Assembly: GCA_964570855.1 (NCBI GenBank)
Contig: CAZMZR010000020.1
Coordinates: forward strand, 1 to 45,587
Source: JAFGPS01 sp964570855
GTDB taxonomy: Bacteria; Planctomycetota; Phycisphaerae; Sedimentisphaerales; Anaerobacaceae
Length of the DNA: 45,587 bases
Direction of reading: 5' to 3'
Part shown: one piece after another, positions 15,857 to 25,094 of the stretch
Numbering within the stretch: position 1 is the stretch's first letter
Layout of the letters: each line of letters opens with the position of its first letter
The notes under the pieces: generated by a model
The model's database searches: none
Seen by the model: the letters and a program-made list of their open reading frames with translations, nothing else
What the model was told of the DNA's origin: nothing
Made by a program: the position numbers and the translations under genes

Positions 15857-17500
15857 TTATCCTTCTGTATATGTACCCTGCACAGGCCTGATAACGATAG
15901 GAGTTGTAATACCGCTCGGTAACATCTGGTCCTGGTCGGGCGTAATACTGATTACACCGATGTCACCCAGTTCGGTCGTTTCGGAGCCACCGTCGTCGAG
16001 AGTAGCGCCGATATTTGTCACATATCCGGACGACCATACGGTCGTGTCACACATCGAAATTATAGTACCATAAATCTGCGCATTTCCCCGGACGTCAACA
16101 ATCCCCCCTATTATTGCACCGGTAAGTATGTTGTTCTCTGTTACTTCCGGGTTGGTATTTCCGAGGTTAACGTTGAAATGCGGGGCAAGGATAGTAGCTT
16201 CCTGCACGCTGGATGTGTTTTCGAAATTAGCTTCCCCGGTGAAGTAAAGACAATTGTTCTGCCATTTGAATGTTTGCGGCACTTCGGTAACGATCACGCC
16301 GTTGAAAGTACAGTTTTCAAAGCGGACATTATTATAGTAGTAACTGGTGCTCTTGCTGCAATCGACGTACAATACTTCCTCGAAAGTGCAGTTTCTAAAT
16401 AACGCATTTCGATTGCTTGCCAGTTTCGCGTTCGTATAAGTCTCGTTTTCATAAACGTACCGCGTAAGTTTTCTGTTCGATGTATAACTTGGCGTTCCAT
16501 CTCTTGGGTAGTTATAATTACCCGCCGCATGAGGAAAGTATTCGACCTCCTTTTGCGAAGTCGAGGGTATATTAACCAGACCCGAATCGTATTCATCCGT
16601 GTTGTAATCGGATATATCCATGCCCGGCATGTCCTGAGATTGCTGCTCATAGTTAATACCTTCATGATATGCCTGGACTTCGTCGTTGGGACTGTAATAC
16701 CGGTCTTCGTAATCACCGCCCAGCGGGGCGCCATTGGCATCAATCGGATTATCGTATGCGTCGAGTGTCTCCAACTGGTAAGATTGGCTCTTAATTTGAT
16801 CCAGTGTGAGGACTGTATTAATTGTGCCGAGCACACTTGAGTCGCTGGTCATGTTATAAGGTGATATTTCAGGGCGATCCCATGCACTGAAAATATCGCC
16901 GTATATTGTCGATTCTCCGGTCAGCCACATTCTGCCCCTGCTGGCTACAGCATACCTTAATACTTCACTATCTTTTGTGACTTGCATATCTATGTTTATT
17001 TGCCTGGTCGCCTCTGCCCCGGTCCCTGTTGATTGAAGTTTGATTACCTGCGGACTGTCATCATATCGGTAGAATCTGAGCGTAAAGTTCGTATTGGCGC
17101 TGCCGTAGTTGAGCGGCACAGTGATAATCTCGTCTCCGCTTCCTATTGAATCACTGAAGCCGACGGCCGACGGAACGGTCTGCCCGTCGAGAGCGGTATC
17201 CCGAAGATGCTGGCAGAGAATGTTCCAGACCTGGTCGGCTTCCGAATCGGATACGACATTTTGTCCCGTCGATGGTAACGTCGGGATATTAGCGATGAGA
17301 TACTTTCCGCATTCCAGGCCGGATTGAGCCGCTAACAGAGCGGAATTGACTTTGTGCTGGTTAGATGCAAGCTGAGTGTTGACGCCGGACATTGTGGCCA
17401 TTGAGACTGCAAGCGCGGAAAATACAACCAGAAAGATCATGGACAATATAAGTACAGCACCTCTGTGCTTCTGATGAATTGATTTGATTGCGGGTACCAT
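15857..17500 (-). CDS. PilX-like surface protein with beta-helix-like C-terminus
   Basis: This 547-residue protein starts at the ATG preceded by GGAGGG; the frame opens 9 codons earlier without support. The N-terminus has a short basic segment then one membrane helix (GAVLILSMIFLVVFSALAVS, about 14-33) followed by NTQLASNQHKVNSALLAAQSG. That is the PilX N-terminal pattern of minor pilin-like proteins that carry many non-catalytic surface domains. The C-terminal half has short Asn- and Gly-rich rungs (FRNCTFEEVLYVDC, VRFENCTFNGVIV) that look like a right-handed beta-helix. It ends like its two neighbours (Y-T-E). It is probably exported. Confidence 0.7.
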   Translation of the reverse strand: MVPAIKSIHQKHRGAVLILSMIFLVVFSALAVSMATMSGVNTQLASNQHKVNSALLAAQSGLECGKYLIANIPTLPSTGQNVVSDSEADQVWNILCQHLRDTALDGQTVPSAVGFSDSIGSGDEIITVPLNYGSANTNFTLRFYRYDDSPQVIKLQSTGTGAEATRQINIDMQVTKDSEVLRYAVASRGRMWLTGESTIYGDIFSAWDRPEISPYNMTSDSSVLGTINTVLTLDQIKSQSYQLETLDAYDNPIDANGAPLGGDYEDRYYSPNDEVQAYHEGINYEQQSQDMPGMDISDYNTDEYDSGLVNIPSTSQKEVEYFPHAAGNYNYPRDGTPSYTSNRKLTRYVYENETYTNAKLASNRNALFRNCTFEEVLYVDCSKSTSYYYNNVRFENCTFNGVIVTEVPQTFKWQNNCLYFTGEANFENTSSVQEATILAPHFNVNLGNTNPEVTENNILTGAIIGGIVDVRGNAQIYGTIISMCDTTVWSSGYVTNIGATLDDGGSETTELGDIGVISITPDQDQMLPSGITTPIVIRPVQGTYTEG

Positions 17501-17697
17501 TTTTCCCTCCCCGGAATAGTCCCACATATATGAACGTTATTAACCACTTCAATATGCCACTTAAAATATAATAAACATTTGTTGTATTCACAAAAATACA
17601 AAAGAGGTTTATATCAAGTGCATCAATTATTTTGTTATCGGTCTATTTGAAGAAAACAAGGTTCTATTTATGTTGTTAGGTGCGAAATTGCAACCTG

Positions 17698-19083
17698 TCA
17701 CATGACTTCGGTATAAGAGGTGGGATTATACACCAATACAATGTCCGGCACAAAACCCGCAGGCGCCTCGCTTGTCCCGGAACGATTGAAATAGAGATCA
17801 CTATTACCGGACAGAGTCATTTCTTCTTCGGAGTAGTTGATGATCGAACCATTTATAATTCCTCCGGCATTTCCAAAGAATTCGATTCCGTTACCGGCTA
17901 TTGCCCCGCTTAAGGTATTGAAGCTGCCGCCGAACGATACGTTAAATCCCGGAGCCATGACAAAAGTGCCCGTTTGGTCATGAAGCCCGTAGAACTGTGT
18001 CTCTTCCGGCAACTCAGTAATTGGATGGCTCTCAACATCACCCCGGAAAATGACCTGATTCGTGCCGGAATTGTCTTCAAGGCTTCCGTCTCCGACTACT
18101 ATACCGGTGATATCCACACTTCCTGTGAAATCAACTATATTTGGTGTTTCTATATAAACAATACCTTTGAGTGTCACCTGACCGGAAAAGTTAGGGTTTG
18201 TATTGGCCAGGATTCTGACATTTTCGAAAGTTGCATCTGATGATGTATTTGTATTGGCATCGACTATTGATGTGACATAGGGTTCAAATAAGGAAGGATT
18301 AGGTTTGGGAAATTCACTTGGCGGTGTACCGAAAGTGACATGATTTTCTATTGCATCCTGGCCGGTTTCACCCCCTATTCCGGCCTGTCCACCCTGCAAA
18401 TCAACAGCGGCAAGGGAATTAACTATGCTGACATCGCCGGCTATTTGTGAGTTACCCGTGATTGACAGGGCCAGATTGGAGTTCTGGCTTTCAATATAGA
18501 CACTTGCCTCCACAGAGACATTAACGCCTTCAAGCTCGATATTACCGGTGAGCGACAGAGGACCTTTTGTTGCCACGCCGAAATCGAACACGGTGTTTCC
18601 TCTTTCACCAAAATAATAATTTGCCCTGATTGTACGTGTAATTGAGCTGTAGGTACCTGTGACATCTATCCGGAGCGTATCGGTATCGAGTGGTGTAATC
18701 ACGGCGGAAAAACTGCTTGCATTTTCCGAATTCAGTGTGACACTTGGGATGGTTATTGATGAGCCGTCATAGGAAGCAGTGACGTTAGTGATATATTCAT
18801 CCGCAAGCTCGCTTTGAAGTGAGGCTGCAATATAATTGAATCTTTGTTCTTCGGATACTATTCCGGATATCGAGACGCGGTTTAACCAGAAGCGAATAAC
18901 ATCGAATCCAGATTCGGCGCAGGCTATCGAGCGATTGATTTTTCGCTGGTTCTCCGAGAACTGAACGTTTGTGCCTGATATTGCGGCCATAGAGACAGCC
19001 AGTGAAGAGAATACCAATATAAATATCAAAGATATGATTAGTACAGCGCCATTGCGTTTAGTGTTAGTAGCTATAGATGCCAT
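17698..19083 (-). CDS. PilX-like surface protein, tandem paralogue 1
   Basis: This 461-residue protein has the PilX-type N-terminus: basic residues, a membrane helix (AVLIISLIFILVFSSLAVSM, about 13-32) and NVQFSENQRKINRSIACAESG. The rest is beta-rich with repeated motifs such as GNIELEGVNVSVEASVYIES and FEGVR-like rungs, ending YNPTSYTEVM. By eye roughly three quarters of residues match the next gene (19281-20675), and long DNA stretches are identical, so the pair arose by recent tandem duplication. Surface location is inferred. It lacks prepilin FTLIE processing signals. Confidence 0.7.
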   Translation of the reverse strand: MASIATNTKRNGAVLIISLIFILVFSSLAVSMAAISGTNVQFSENQRKINRSIACAESGFDVIRFWLNRVSISGIVSEEQRFNYIAASLQSELADEYITNVTASYDGSSITIPSVTLNSENASSFSAVITPLDTDTLRIDVTGTYSSITRTIRANYYFGERGNTVFDFGVATKGPLSLTGNIELEGVNVSVEASVYIESQNSNLALSITGNSQIAGDVSIVNSLAAVDLQGGQAGIGGETGQDAIENHVTFGTPPSEFPKPNPSLFEPYVTSIVDANTNTSSDATFENVRILANTNPNFSGQVTLKGIVYIETPNIVDFTGSVDITGIVVGDGSLEDNSGTNQVIFRGDVESHPITELPEETQFYGLHDQTGTFVMAPGFNVSFGGSFNTLSGAIAGNGIEFFGNAGGIINGSIINYSEEEMTLSGNSDLYFNRSGTSEAPAGFVPDIVLVYNPTSYTEVM

Positions 19084-19280
19084 TTATCACCCCTTAGAAA
19101 CAAAAACAACTGGGGGAATTAAAAATCACTTCTGTTTGCCAATTAAAATATAAGAAACGTTTTTTGTATGTGCAAAATGGAGGAAACGATTTTCTGAGAG
19201 CTGATATTAAGACTTAATAACTCTCAGCCATATTGGTGAAAGCCATGATTTCAATTGTATTGGTTCCTATAACATGCCTT

Positions 19281-20675
19281 TTATAACGTCAGTTCCGAAT
19301 AAGAATCCGGTTTATACTCTAAAACTATTTCCGGCACAAACCCTGCAGGTGCATCATCTGTGCCGGAACGGTTAAAATAGAGGTCGCTGTTGCCTGAGAG
19401 TGTCATTTGTTCGCCGGAGTAGTTAATAACCGAGCCGTTGATTATTCCTCCGGCGTTCCCGTAGAATTCGATACCGTTGCCGGCTATCGCACCGCATAAG
19501 GCATTAAAGTTACCACCGAACGAAAGGTGAAAGCCGGGAGCCATAACGAACGTACCTGCCTGGTCCTGGAGCCAGTCAAACTGAGCTTCGCCCGCCAGGT
19601 CGGTTAAAGGGTGACTGCTGACATTACCGCTGAATGTAATCCGATTTTCGCCTGAATTATCGTCAACACTTCCATCTCCGATAATTAATCCTGTGATATC
19701 CGCACCTCCGGCGAAATCGACCACATTGGGTGTTTCAATATATACGATTCCTTTTAGCACTACCTGGCCGGAAAAGTCAGGGTTCGTGTTGGCCAGGATT
19801 CTGACATTTTCGAAAGTTGCATCGGAAGACGTGTCTGTATTAGCGTCGATGACCGTTGTGACGTATGGCTCGAACTGGCTTGGGACCGGCTCCGGGAACT
19901 CACTGGGCGGGACACCGAAGTTAACATGATTGTCTATTGCATCCTGGCCGGTCTCACCTCCGATGCCGGCCTGTCCACCCTGCAAATCAACATTAGCAAG
20001 GGAATTAACTATGCTGACATTACCGGCGATTTGCGAGTTGCCGACGATTGACAGAGCAAGACTGGAATTATCGCTTTCAATATAGACGCTTGCTTCTACG
20101 GAGACGTTGTAGCCTTCCAGATCGACGTTGCCGGTTAACGATAATGGTCCTTTGGTTGCCACGCCGAAATCGAACACGGTGTTTCCTCTTTCACCAAAAC
20201 AATAATTTGCCCTGATTGTGCGTGTTATTGAGCCATAGGTACCTGTGACATCCATCCGGAGTGTTTCGGTATCGAGTGGTGTAATCACGGCTGAGAAGCT
20301 GCTCGCATTTTCCGAATCAAGCGTGACATTTGGAATAATTATGTTCGAGCCATCGTATGAGACGGTTATATTTGTGATGCCCTCGGCAGCCAGCTCGTTC
20401 TGGAATGAGTACGCGATTTGACTACATCTTTCGGCCGGGGAAGTCGTCCCGGATATCGAGACGTGGCTTAACCAATAACGAATAATATCAAATCCTGATT
20501 CCGCACAGGCTATCGAGCGATTGATTTTTCGCTGGTTCTCGGCGAGTTGAATGTTGGTGCCGGATAATGAGACCATTGATACGGCTAATGTGGAAAAAAT
20601 CATTATCAATATCAAAGAGACAATAAACACCGCACCCCTGTTTTTCTGTTGTGCCGATTTGCCTTTGGGTTTCAT
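19281..20675 (-). CDS. PilX-like surface protein, tandem paralogue 2
   Basis: This 464-residue protein starts at the ATG preceded by GGGAGGGGGGAA; an upstream extension of 17 residues is unsupported. The N-terminal helix (AVFIVSLILIMIFSTLAVSM) and NIQLAENQRKINRSIACAESG match the neighbouring paralogue. The Gly/Ser/Asn-rich body (LALSIVGNSQIAGNVSIVNS, QGGQAGIGGETGQDAI) has a beta-helix character and ends EYKPDSYSELTL. It is the upstream member of three same-strand PilX-like genes and is probably co-expressed with 17698-19083. Confidence 0.7.
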   Translation of the reverse strand: MKPKGKSAQQKNRGAVFIVSLILIMIFSTLAVSMVSLSGTNIQLAENQRKINRSIACAESGFDIIRYWLSHVSISGTTSPAERCSQIAYSFQNELAAEGITNITVSYDGSNIIIPNVTLDSENASSFSAVITPLDTETLRMDVTGTYGSITRTIRANYCFGERGNTVFDFGVATKGPLSLTGNVDLEGYNVSVEASVYIESDNSSLALSIVGNSQIAGNVSIVNSLANVDLQGGQAGIGGETGQDAIDNHVNFGVPPSEFPEPVPSQFEPYVTTVIDANTDTSSDATFENVRILANTNPDFSGQVVLKGIVYIETPNVVDFAGGADITGLIIGDGSVDDNSGENRITFSGNVSSHPLTDLAGEAQFDWLQDQAGTFVMAPGFHLSFGGNFNALCGAIAGNGIEFYGNAGGIINGSVINYSGEQMTLSGNSDLYFNRSGTDDAPAGFVPEIVLEYKPDSYSELTL

Positions 20676-20824
20676 TTCCCCCCTCCCGGAAAAGATACCT
20701 CTTAGACAGAAATTAACATGCTCCAATTAAAGTATAGCACAAATCAGAAGACTGTAAATGAGTAAATTGCTGATGGCGGTATAAGCCTAAGAACGTTAAT
20801 CCGTAACAGGTCCCTGGTCTGGTA

Positions 20825-21721
20825 TTATTGAGCATTATCCTGTTCTGCGAAATACGAACTCCGTGCAAACGGCGATGACATGACCCATGAAAAACCCAGT
20901 TCCATTGCTTTTTGCTTCCACCAGTCGAATTTGTCGGGATTGATATATTCGAGAACTTCAAGGGAGTCTTTAGATGGTCTGAGGTACTGGCCGATTGTAA
21001 TTCTCTGGCAACCAACGCTGCGCAGGTCTTTCAATGCCTGCTCGACCTCGGAGTCGGTCTCGCCCAGTCCGAGCATAATTGAGGATTTGGTTGGGACATT
21101 TTCAAAGTATTCACGGGCCATTTTCAGCAGATTCAATGAATATTGATAATCCCCCCCCGCTCTGGCTACAGGGTAAAGAGATGGTACTGTTTCGATATTG
21201 TGAGCGAAAACGAAAGGCAGGCATTCTCGTAAAATATCCAGTGCCTGTTCCCGGCAGTCTCGAAAATCAGGCGTAAGTATTTCAAATTTCATATGAGGCG
21301 ATTGTTGCCTTACTTCGTTGATGCAGTCACGGAAATGACCTGCACCGCCGTCCGGCAAATCATCTCGGTTCACACTGGTTATAACCATGTATTTTAATTG
21401 CATTAGTTTAGCCATTTTTGCCAAACGTGACGGTTCGGTCGGGTCCGGCGGTTGTGGTTTGCCGGGAGCCACGGAACAGAATCCGCAATGCCTCGTACAA
21501 ATGTTACCTAAGATCAAGACCGTTGCAGTTCCTCTTGACCAGCATTGACCACGATTGGGACAGTTTGCATTACTGCATATCGTTTCCAGGCCGAGCGAGT
21601 TAAGGATATTTTCGGTTTGCTGGAAATTTTCACCGGCCGGTAAGATCCTACGAAGCCAGGGCGGCAGTCTTCGCGATGAGCCTTTTATTTTCTCGTTTGT
21701 TTTGTTTACCTGTCGATTCAT
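20825..21721 (-). CDS. lipA: Lipoyl synthase
   Basis: This 298-residue radical SAM enzyme inserts two sulfurs into protein-bound octanoyl groups. The auxiliary cluster ligands C49, C54 and C60 (CSNANCPNRGQC) and the SAM cluster ligands C75, C79 and C82 (CTRHCGFC) are intact. The C-terminal RSSYFAE supplies the conserved serine ligand. Its start overlaps the lipB stop by 4 bp (ATGA), so the lipoylation pair is translationally coupled. Confidence 0.96.
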   Translation of the reverse strand: MNRQVNKTNEKIKGSSRRLPPWLRRILPAGENFQQTENILNSLGLETICSNANCPNRGQCWSRGTATVLILGNICTRHCGFCSVAPGKPQPPDPTEPSRLAKMAKLMQLKYMVITSVNRDDLPDGGAGHFRDCINEVRQQSPHMKFEILTPDFRDCREQALDILRECLPFVFAHNIETVPSLYPVARAGGDYQYSLNLLKMAREYFENVPTKSSIMLGLGETDSEVEQALKDLRSVGCQRITIGQYLRPSKDSLEVLEYINPDKFDWWKQKAMELGFSWVMSSPFARSSYFAEQDNAQ

Positions 21722-22419
21722 GAGAAGTGCTTCATAAGCAATTGAGATAATATTTTCTTAACATGGACCATCGTGTGACTTTTACCGGTTTCCTTCAGCA
21801 CTGAAGTAATTTCGATATTTTCCAGGCCGCAGGGCCTTATGAACTCGAAGATGCTCAGGTCGTTTTGGATATTAATTGCCATTCCATGATAGGTCACAAA
21901 TTTCGAGACACGGACCCCGATAGAGGCGATTTTTCTTTCACTAATCCACAGGCCCGGAAATCCCTTTCTCCTTGTACTCTTAACTCCCAATTCAATAAGC
22001 AGCTCTATACCTATTGCTTCGAGCTCTCTGATATATTCACTGATTCCGAGTCTCAATTTTTGTAAGTTCATAACAGGATAGAAAACCAACTGGCCCGGAT
22101 TGTGTGCCGTCACACCGCCGCCTCTGCGAATCTGAACAACATCGATATTTTTTTCTGCCAGTTTTTCCCGGCTGATTAGAAGTTTGTTCAAACTTTGGCG
22201 GGCGCCGAGCGTAATAATCGCGGGATGCTCTACGATAATAACGGTGTTTGGTATTTCGTCCTGTTGTCTTTCATCGAGTAATTCGTGCTGTAATTGCAGA
22301 ATTTCCTCGTACTTACCAAGTCCACAGTCGTGAATTTGCAAAGTGCTTTTATTATTTTCAATTGTTACCGGTATTTTTTTCACAAAAATGATTTTAGCAG
22401 CGAATTCGTTGATTTGCAC
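21718..22419 (-). CDS. lipB: Octanoyltransferase
   Basis: This 233-residue enzyme transfers octanoate from acyl carrier protein to lipoyl domains, supplying the LipA substrate. Key features are the RRGGGVTAHNPGQLVFYP segment, the catalytic lysine in RKIASIGVRV and the catalytic cysteine in PCGLENIEITSV. The ~20 N-terminal residues before ENNKSTLQIHDCG look like an extension, so the true start may be a little later. It is coupled to lipA by a 4-bp overlap. Confidence 0.93.
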   Translation of the reverse strand: MQINEFAAKIIFVKKIPVTIENNKSTLQIHDCGLGKYEEILQLQHELLDERQQDEIPNTVIIVEHPAIITLGARQSLNKLLISREKLAEKNIDVVQIRRGGGVTAHNPGQLVFYPVMNLQKLRLGISEYIRELEAIGIELLIELGVKSTRRKGFPGLWISERKIASIGVRVSKFVTYHGMAINIQNDLSIFEFIRPCGLENIEITSVLKETGKSHTMVHVKKILSQLLMKHFS

Positions 22420-22505
22420 GGAATTTTCAATTCGGTAAGTGTGTCTTAGCCGTGCGATAAGCAGGATTTGAGGCGATTATATTGAGAGGTTGTATAAGGC
22501 GCATA

Positions 22506-22540
22506 AAAAGAAGACTGACGAGAAGCCGACTTCTCGCCAA
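22506..22540 (-). terminator. Intrinsic terminator after PilZ gene
   Basis: The arms CGAGAAG and CTTCTCG around a 4-base loop (22519-22536) are followed on the minus strand by TCAGTCTTCTTTTTA. It lies about 80 bp beyond the PilZ gene stop. Confidence 0.5.
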
Positions 22541-22619
22541 TCTCAACTTTTTCATTGCCCCGCTTGTCCGATAGCCACAGACTGCTTAAAAATTATTTCA
22601 ATCCGACCATTAAAATGGA

Positions 22620-22934
22620 TTAATTAAAGGAGATACCAACGCCTATTTCTGCTTCTTCAAGCAGATTTTTGCGTTCTACCCTAACAACTTTACCGGCTTT
22701 AATGCGAGCGAATTGTCCTTTTTCCTGTGCCAAAGGTTCTGTACGTGGAAAATTCAGCTCCACTGTATGACCTGTCTGAATGGGTGTTGTCAAAGGAAGT
22801 GTAATGAAAACACCTGTTTTGCTGATGTTACAACTTCGGCCGTTAAAAAATCTATTGGCCTCAGGAATCCATACACTGACGGGCCAGGATACTTTATTTC
22901 TGCTATCCGTACGCTGCTCAATTAACGTCTGCAT
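22620..22934 (-). CDS. PilZ domain protein
   Basis: This 104-residue single PilZ domain has both c-di-GMP binding elements: an N-terminal arginine motif (EQRTDSRNKVSWPV, with R-x3-R) and N-x-S-x2-G (CNISKTGVFI). Such proteins act as small c-di-GMP receptors. No diguanylate cyclase is nearby in this window. AAAGGAGAAAGTTAT precedes the ATG. It is on the same strand as lipB but about 200 bp beyond its start, so probably a separate unit. Confidence 0.85.
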   Translation of the reverse strand: MQTLIEQRTDSRNKVSWPVSVWIPEANRFFNGRSCNISKTGVFITLPLTTPIQTGHTVELNFPRTEPLAQEKGQFARIKAGKVVRVERKNLLEEAEIGVGISFN

Positions 22935-23386
22935 AATAACTTTCTCCTTTTATTATTGTTCCATCATTGGCTTTTTATCGGCAACGTTAATCTGGATAGT
23001 TTAGTGTATTTGGGCAATAATTGTTACTTTCCGGAAAAACTTTTTTTTGTCCGGTCAATCACGGTGATACAGCTTTTTTTATCGGAGCAAATGCTCATTT
23101 TTTTTTGAATATTTCAAAGGCAAACGAGCCAATCTGACAGAAATAGAGCAAAATGAATTATCGAACCTTCCGGGTGGGGTTGAAAAAAGAGTCAATATCT
23201 AATTATTCACGCTCAGAATTTCTTTTTCGGTCGAGACAATAATCTAATCATATATTTTCTGCAATGAACAACATCAAGTATGATCTATGATTCATTTTGC
23301 AATTTGTTGTTCAAATCCTCAATTAACCGTAAGATGAAAATGGAAAATCTTGCTATTGGGTGGTCTCTATTGTATGGTGTTGGCCG
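22935..23386. other. Intergenic region between divergent PilZ and tsaC-phosphatase genes
   Basis: This stretch of about 450 bp is AT-rich with several long T-runs (around 23040, 23074 and 23098). It must contain two divergent promoters; none is assigned with confidence. A small GAGC-AAAT-GCTC hairpin followed by a T-run at about 23082-23106 is too short to call. Confidence 0.45.
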
Positions 23387-24508
23387 ATGGAAACGAAAAT
23401 TATAAAATTAGATGCTACAAATATAGATTCGGCCGGTATTGAAGAGGCTGCAGCGATAGTCGATGCCGGGGGGCTGGTCGCCTTTCCCACAGAAACAGTT
23501 TATGGAATCGCCTGCAGTGTAAAAAAAGATTCGCTGGCAAAACTCAGCGATATTAAGGGAAGAACCGCCGAGAAATACTATACATTGCAAATCGCTGAAA
23601 GCAGAGATGTCCATAAATACGTGCCCACGCTTGGATTACGCTATCTCAAATTGATTCAAAACGCCTGGCCGGGGCCTTTGACTATAGTATTTGAATTGGA
23701 CCAGAATGATATTAATAAACAGCAAAACAAACTTGATAGTGAAGTTTTTGAAAACCTTTACAGGGATAATTCAATTGGAATCCGCTGCCCGGATAACGCG
23801 ATAGCTCTTGAATTGCTAAAGCGGGCGAGCGGTCCTGTTATTGTTCCGAGTGCGAATATAACCGGGCAATCTCCGGCGGTTGATGCAGAGCAGGTTCTTG
23901 ATCAATTAGCCGGAAAAATCGATTTGATTATAGATGGAGGCCAGTGCAAATATAAAAGAAGCAGTACCGTTGCTAAGATAGGTAAGAACGGCCTTGAAGT
24001 TTTAAGAGAAGGTGTGTATTCACAGTTAGAACTGGAAGTATTATCACAGGTAAAAATTTTATTTGTTTGTACGGGTAACACATGTCGAAGTCCCATGGCC
24101 GAAGGTATATTCAAGAAATATTTGGCGGAAAAATTACAATGCAAGGTTGACGGCTTGGAGAAGATAGGTTATAAAGTTAGCTCAGCGGGCATTATGGACG
24201 CGGCCGGTTATCCAGCAAGCACAGAAGCAATAGAAGTTTGTGCTGCTAAGGAAATAGATATAAAAACGCACAGGAACCAGGGATTATCTAAGGAGCTTGT
24301 TAAAGAAAGCGATTTTATTTTTGCAATGGAGAGAATGCACCAGGCGAATGTTATTGCTTTTGAATCCGAAGCGGAAAAACGCTGCTTTTTACTGGCAGAC
24401 AATAAAGAGATTCCTGATCCGATTGGTTTACCCAAACATTCTTACGAAAACTGTGCAAAGCTTATAGAAAAATCTGTAATAAAAAGAATAGGTGAGCTTG
24501 TGATATGA
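23387..24508 (+). CDS. TsaC/Sua5-type synthase fused to LMW phosphatase (YwlE-like)
   Basis: This is a 373-residue two-domain protein. Residues 1-215 are a YrdC/TsaC/Sua5 domain (GGLVAFPTETVYGIACSV, KGRTAEKYYTL, IGIRCPD, VPSANITGQSP), which makes threonylcarbamoyl-AMP for tRNA t6A. From about 222 follows a low-molecular-weight phosphatase with loop C228-T-G-N-T232-C-R234-S-P and acid residue in IPDPIGLP. Thr at the fifth loop position is as in B. subtilis YwlE, a protein-arginine phosphatase. The order TsaC-phosphatase-rpiB reproduces B. subtilis ywlC-ywlE-ywlF. I choose the ATG at 23387 over a GTG nine codons earlier. It overlaps rpiB by 4 bp. Confidence 0.88.
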   Translation: METKIIKLDATNIDSAGIEEAAAIVDAGGLVAFPTETVYGIACSVKKDSLAKLSDIKGRTAEKYYTLQIAESRDVHKYVPTLGLRYLKLIQNAWPGPLTIVFELDQNDINKQQNKLDSEVFENLYRDNSIGIRCPDNAIALELLKRASGPVIVPSANITGQSPAVDAEQVLDQLAGKIDLIIDGGQCKYKRSSTVAKIGKNGLEVLREGVYSQLELEVLSQVKILFVCTGNTCRSPMAEGIFKKYLAEKLQCKVDGLEKIGYKVSSAGIMDAAGYPASTEAIEVCAAKEIDIKTHRNQGLSKELVKESDFIFAMERMHQANVIAFESEAEKRCFLLADNKEIPDPIGLPKHSYENCAKLIEKSVIKRIGELVI

Positions 24509-24972
24509 AGATAGCGGTTGGAAGCGATCATCGTGGTTACGAGATGAAAGAACAAGTCAAGGCTATAGCCGCCGAACTGGGCCATGAAAGTATTGACTGC
24601 GGCACCAACGACAGTAATCCTGTTGACTATCCGGATAAAGCGTATTTAGCGGCGACGGCGGTATCGAAAGGCCAGGCCGACAGGGCGATTTTAATCTGTG
24701 CGACCGGAATTGGAATGAGCATGGCGGCGAATAAAATACACGGTGTCAGAGCTGCATTGTGCCATGATGAGTTGACCGCTCAAATTTCACGAGATCATAA
24801 CGATTCTAATGTCCTGTGTTTATCGGGTGACCAGGTAGGCGAAGTATTACTGCGGAAAATGGTGGAAGTCTGGCTAAATACCGAATTCAGCGGCGGCAGG
24901 CATCAAAGAAGAGTAAATAAAATAAGCGCAATCGAACAAGGCAAAGATCCGAGAGAGATTAAAAACGGATAA
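24505..24972 (+). CDS. rpiB: Ribose-5-phosphate isomerase B
   Basis: This 155-residue RpiB/LacA/LacB family sugar-phosphate isomerase begins MKIAVGSDHRGYEMK and has the catalytic cysteine in ILICATGIGMSMAANK. Further family residues are in DYPD and SRDHNDSNVLCLSG. It interconverts ribulose-5-phosphate and ribose-5-phosphate. The start overlaps the stop of the TsaC-phosphatase fusion (ATGA). The C-terminal ~10 residues after IEQGKDPREI are unremarkable. Confidence 0.93.
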   Translation: MKIAVGSDHRGYEMKEQVKAIAAELGHESIDCGTNDSNPVDYPDKAYLAATAVSKGQADRAILICATGIGMSMAANKIHGVRAALCHDELTAQISRDHNDSNVLCLSGDQVGEVLLRKMVEVWLNTEFSGGRHQRRVNKISAIEQGKDPREIKNG

Positions 24973-24990
24973 TATAAGATAAAATTAGGG

Positions 24991-25012
24991 TGGGCAGGGA
25001 GGCCTGCCCTAT
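24991..25012 (+). terminator. Possible terminator after rpiB
   Basis: GGGCAGG and CCTGCCC arms flank a short loop about 20-40 bp beyond the rpiB stop. The downstream tract is ATAATAATTATAT rather than a clean T-run, so confidence is modest. Confidence 0.4.
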
Positions 25013-25094
25013 AATAATTATATATTTATCTTATGGGGCGGAAGGAAAATGATTTGCTTTAAGGAATTATGCAGGAGCTTCACCTGCTGGTTTA

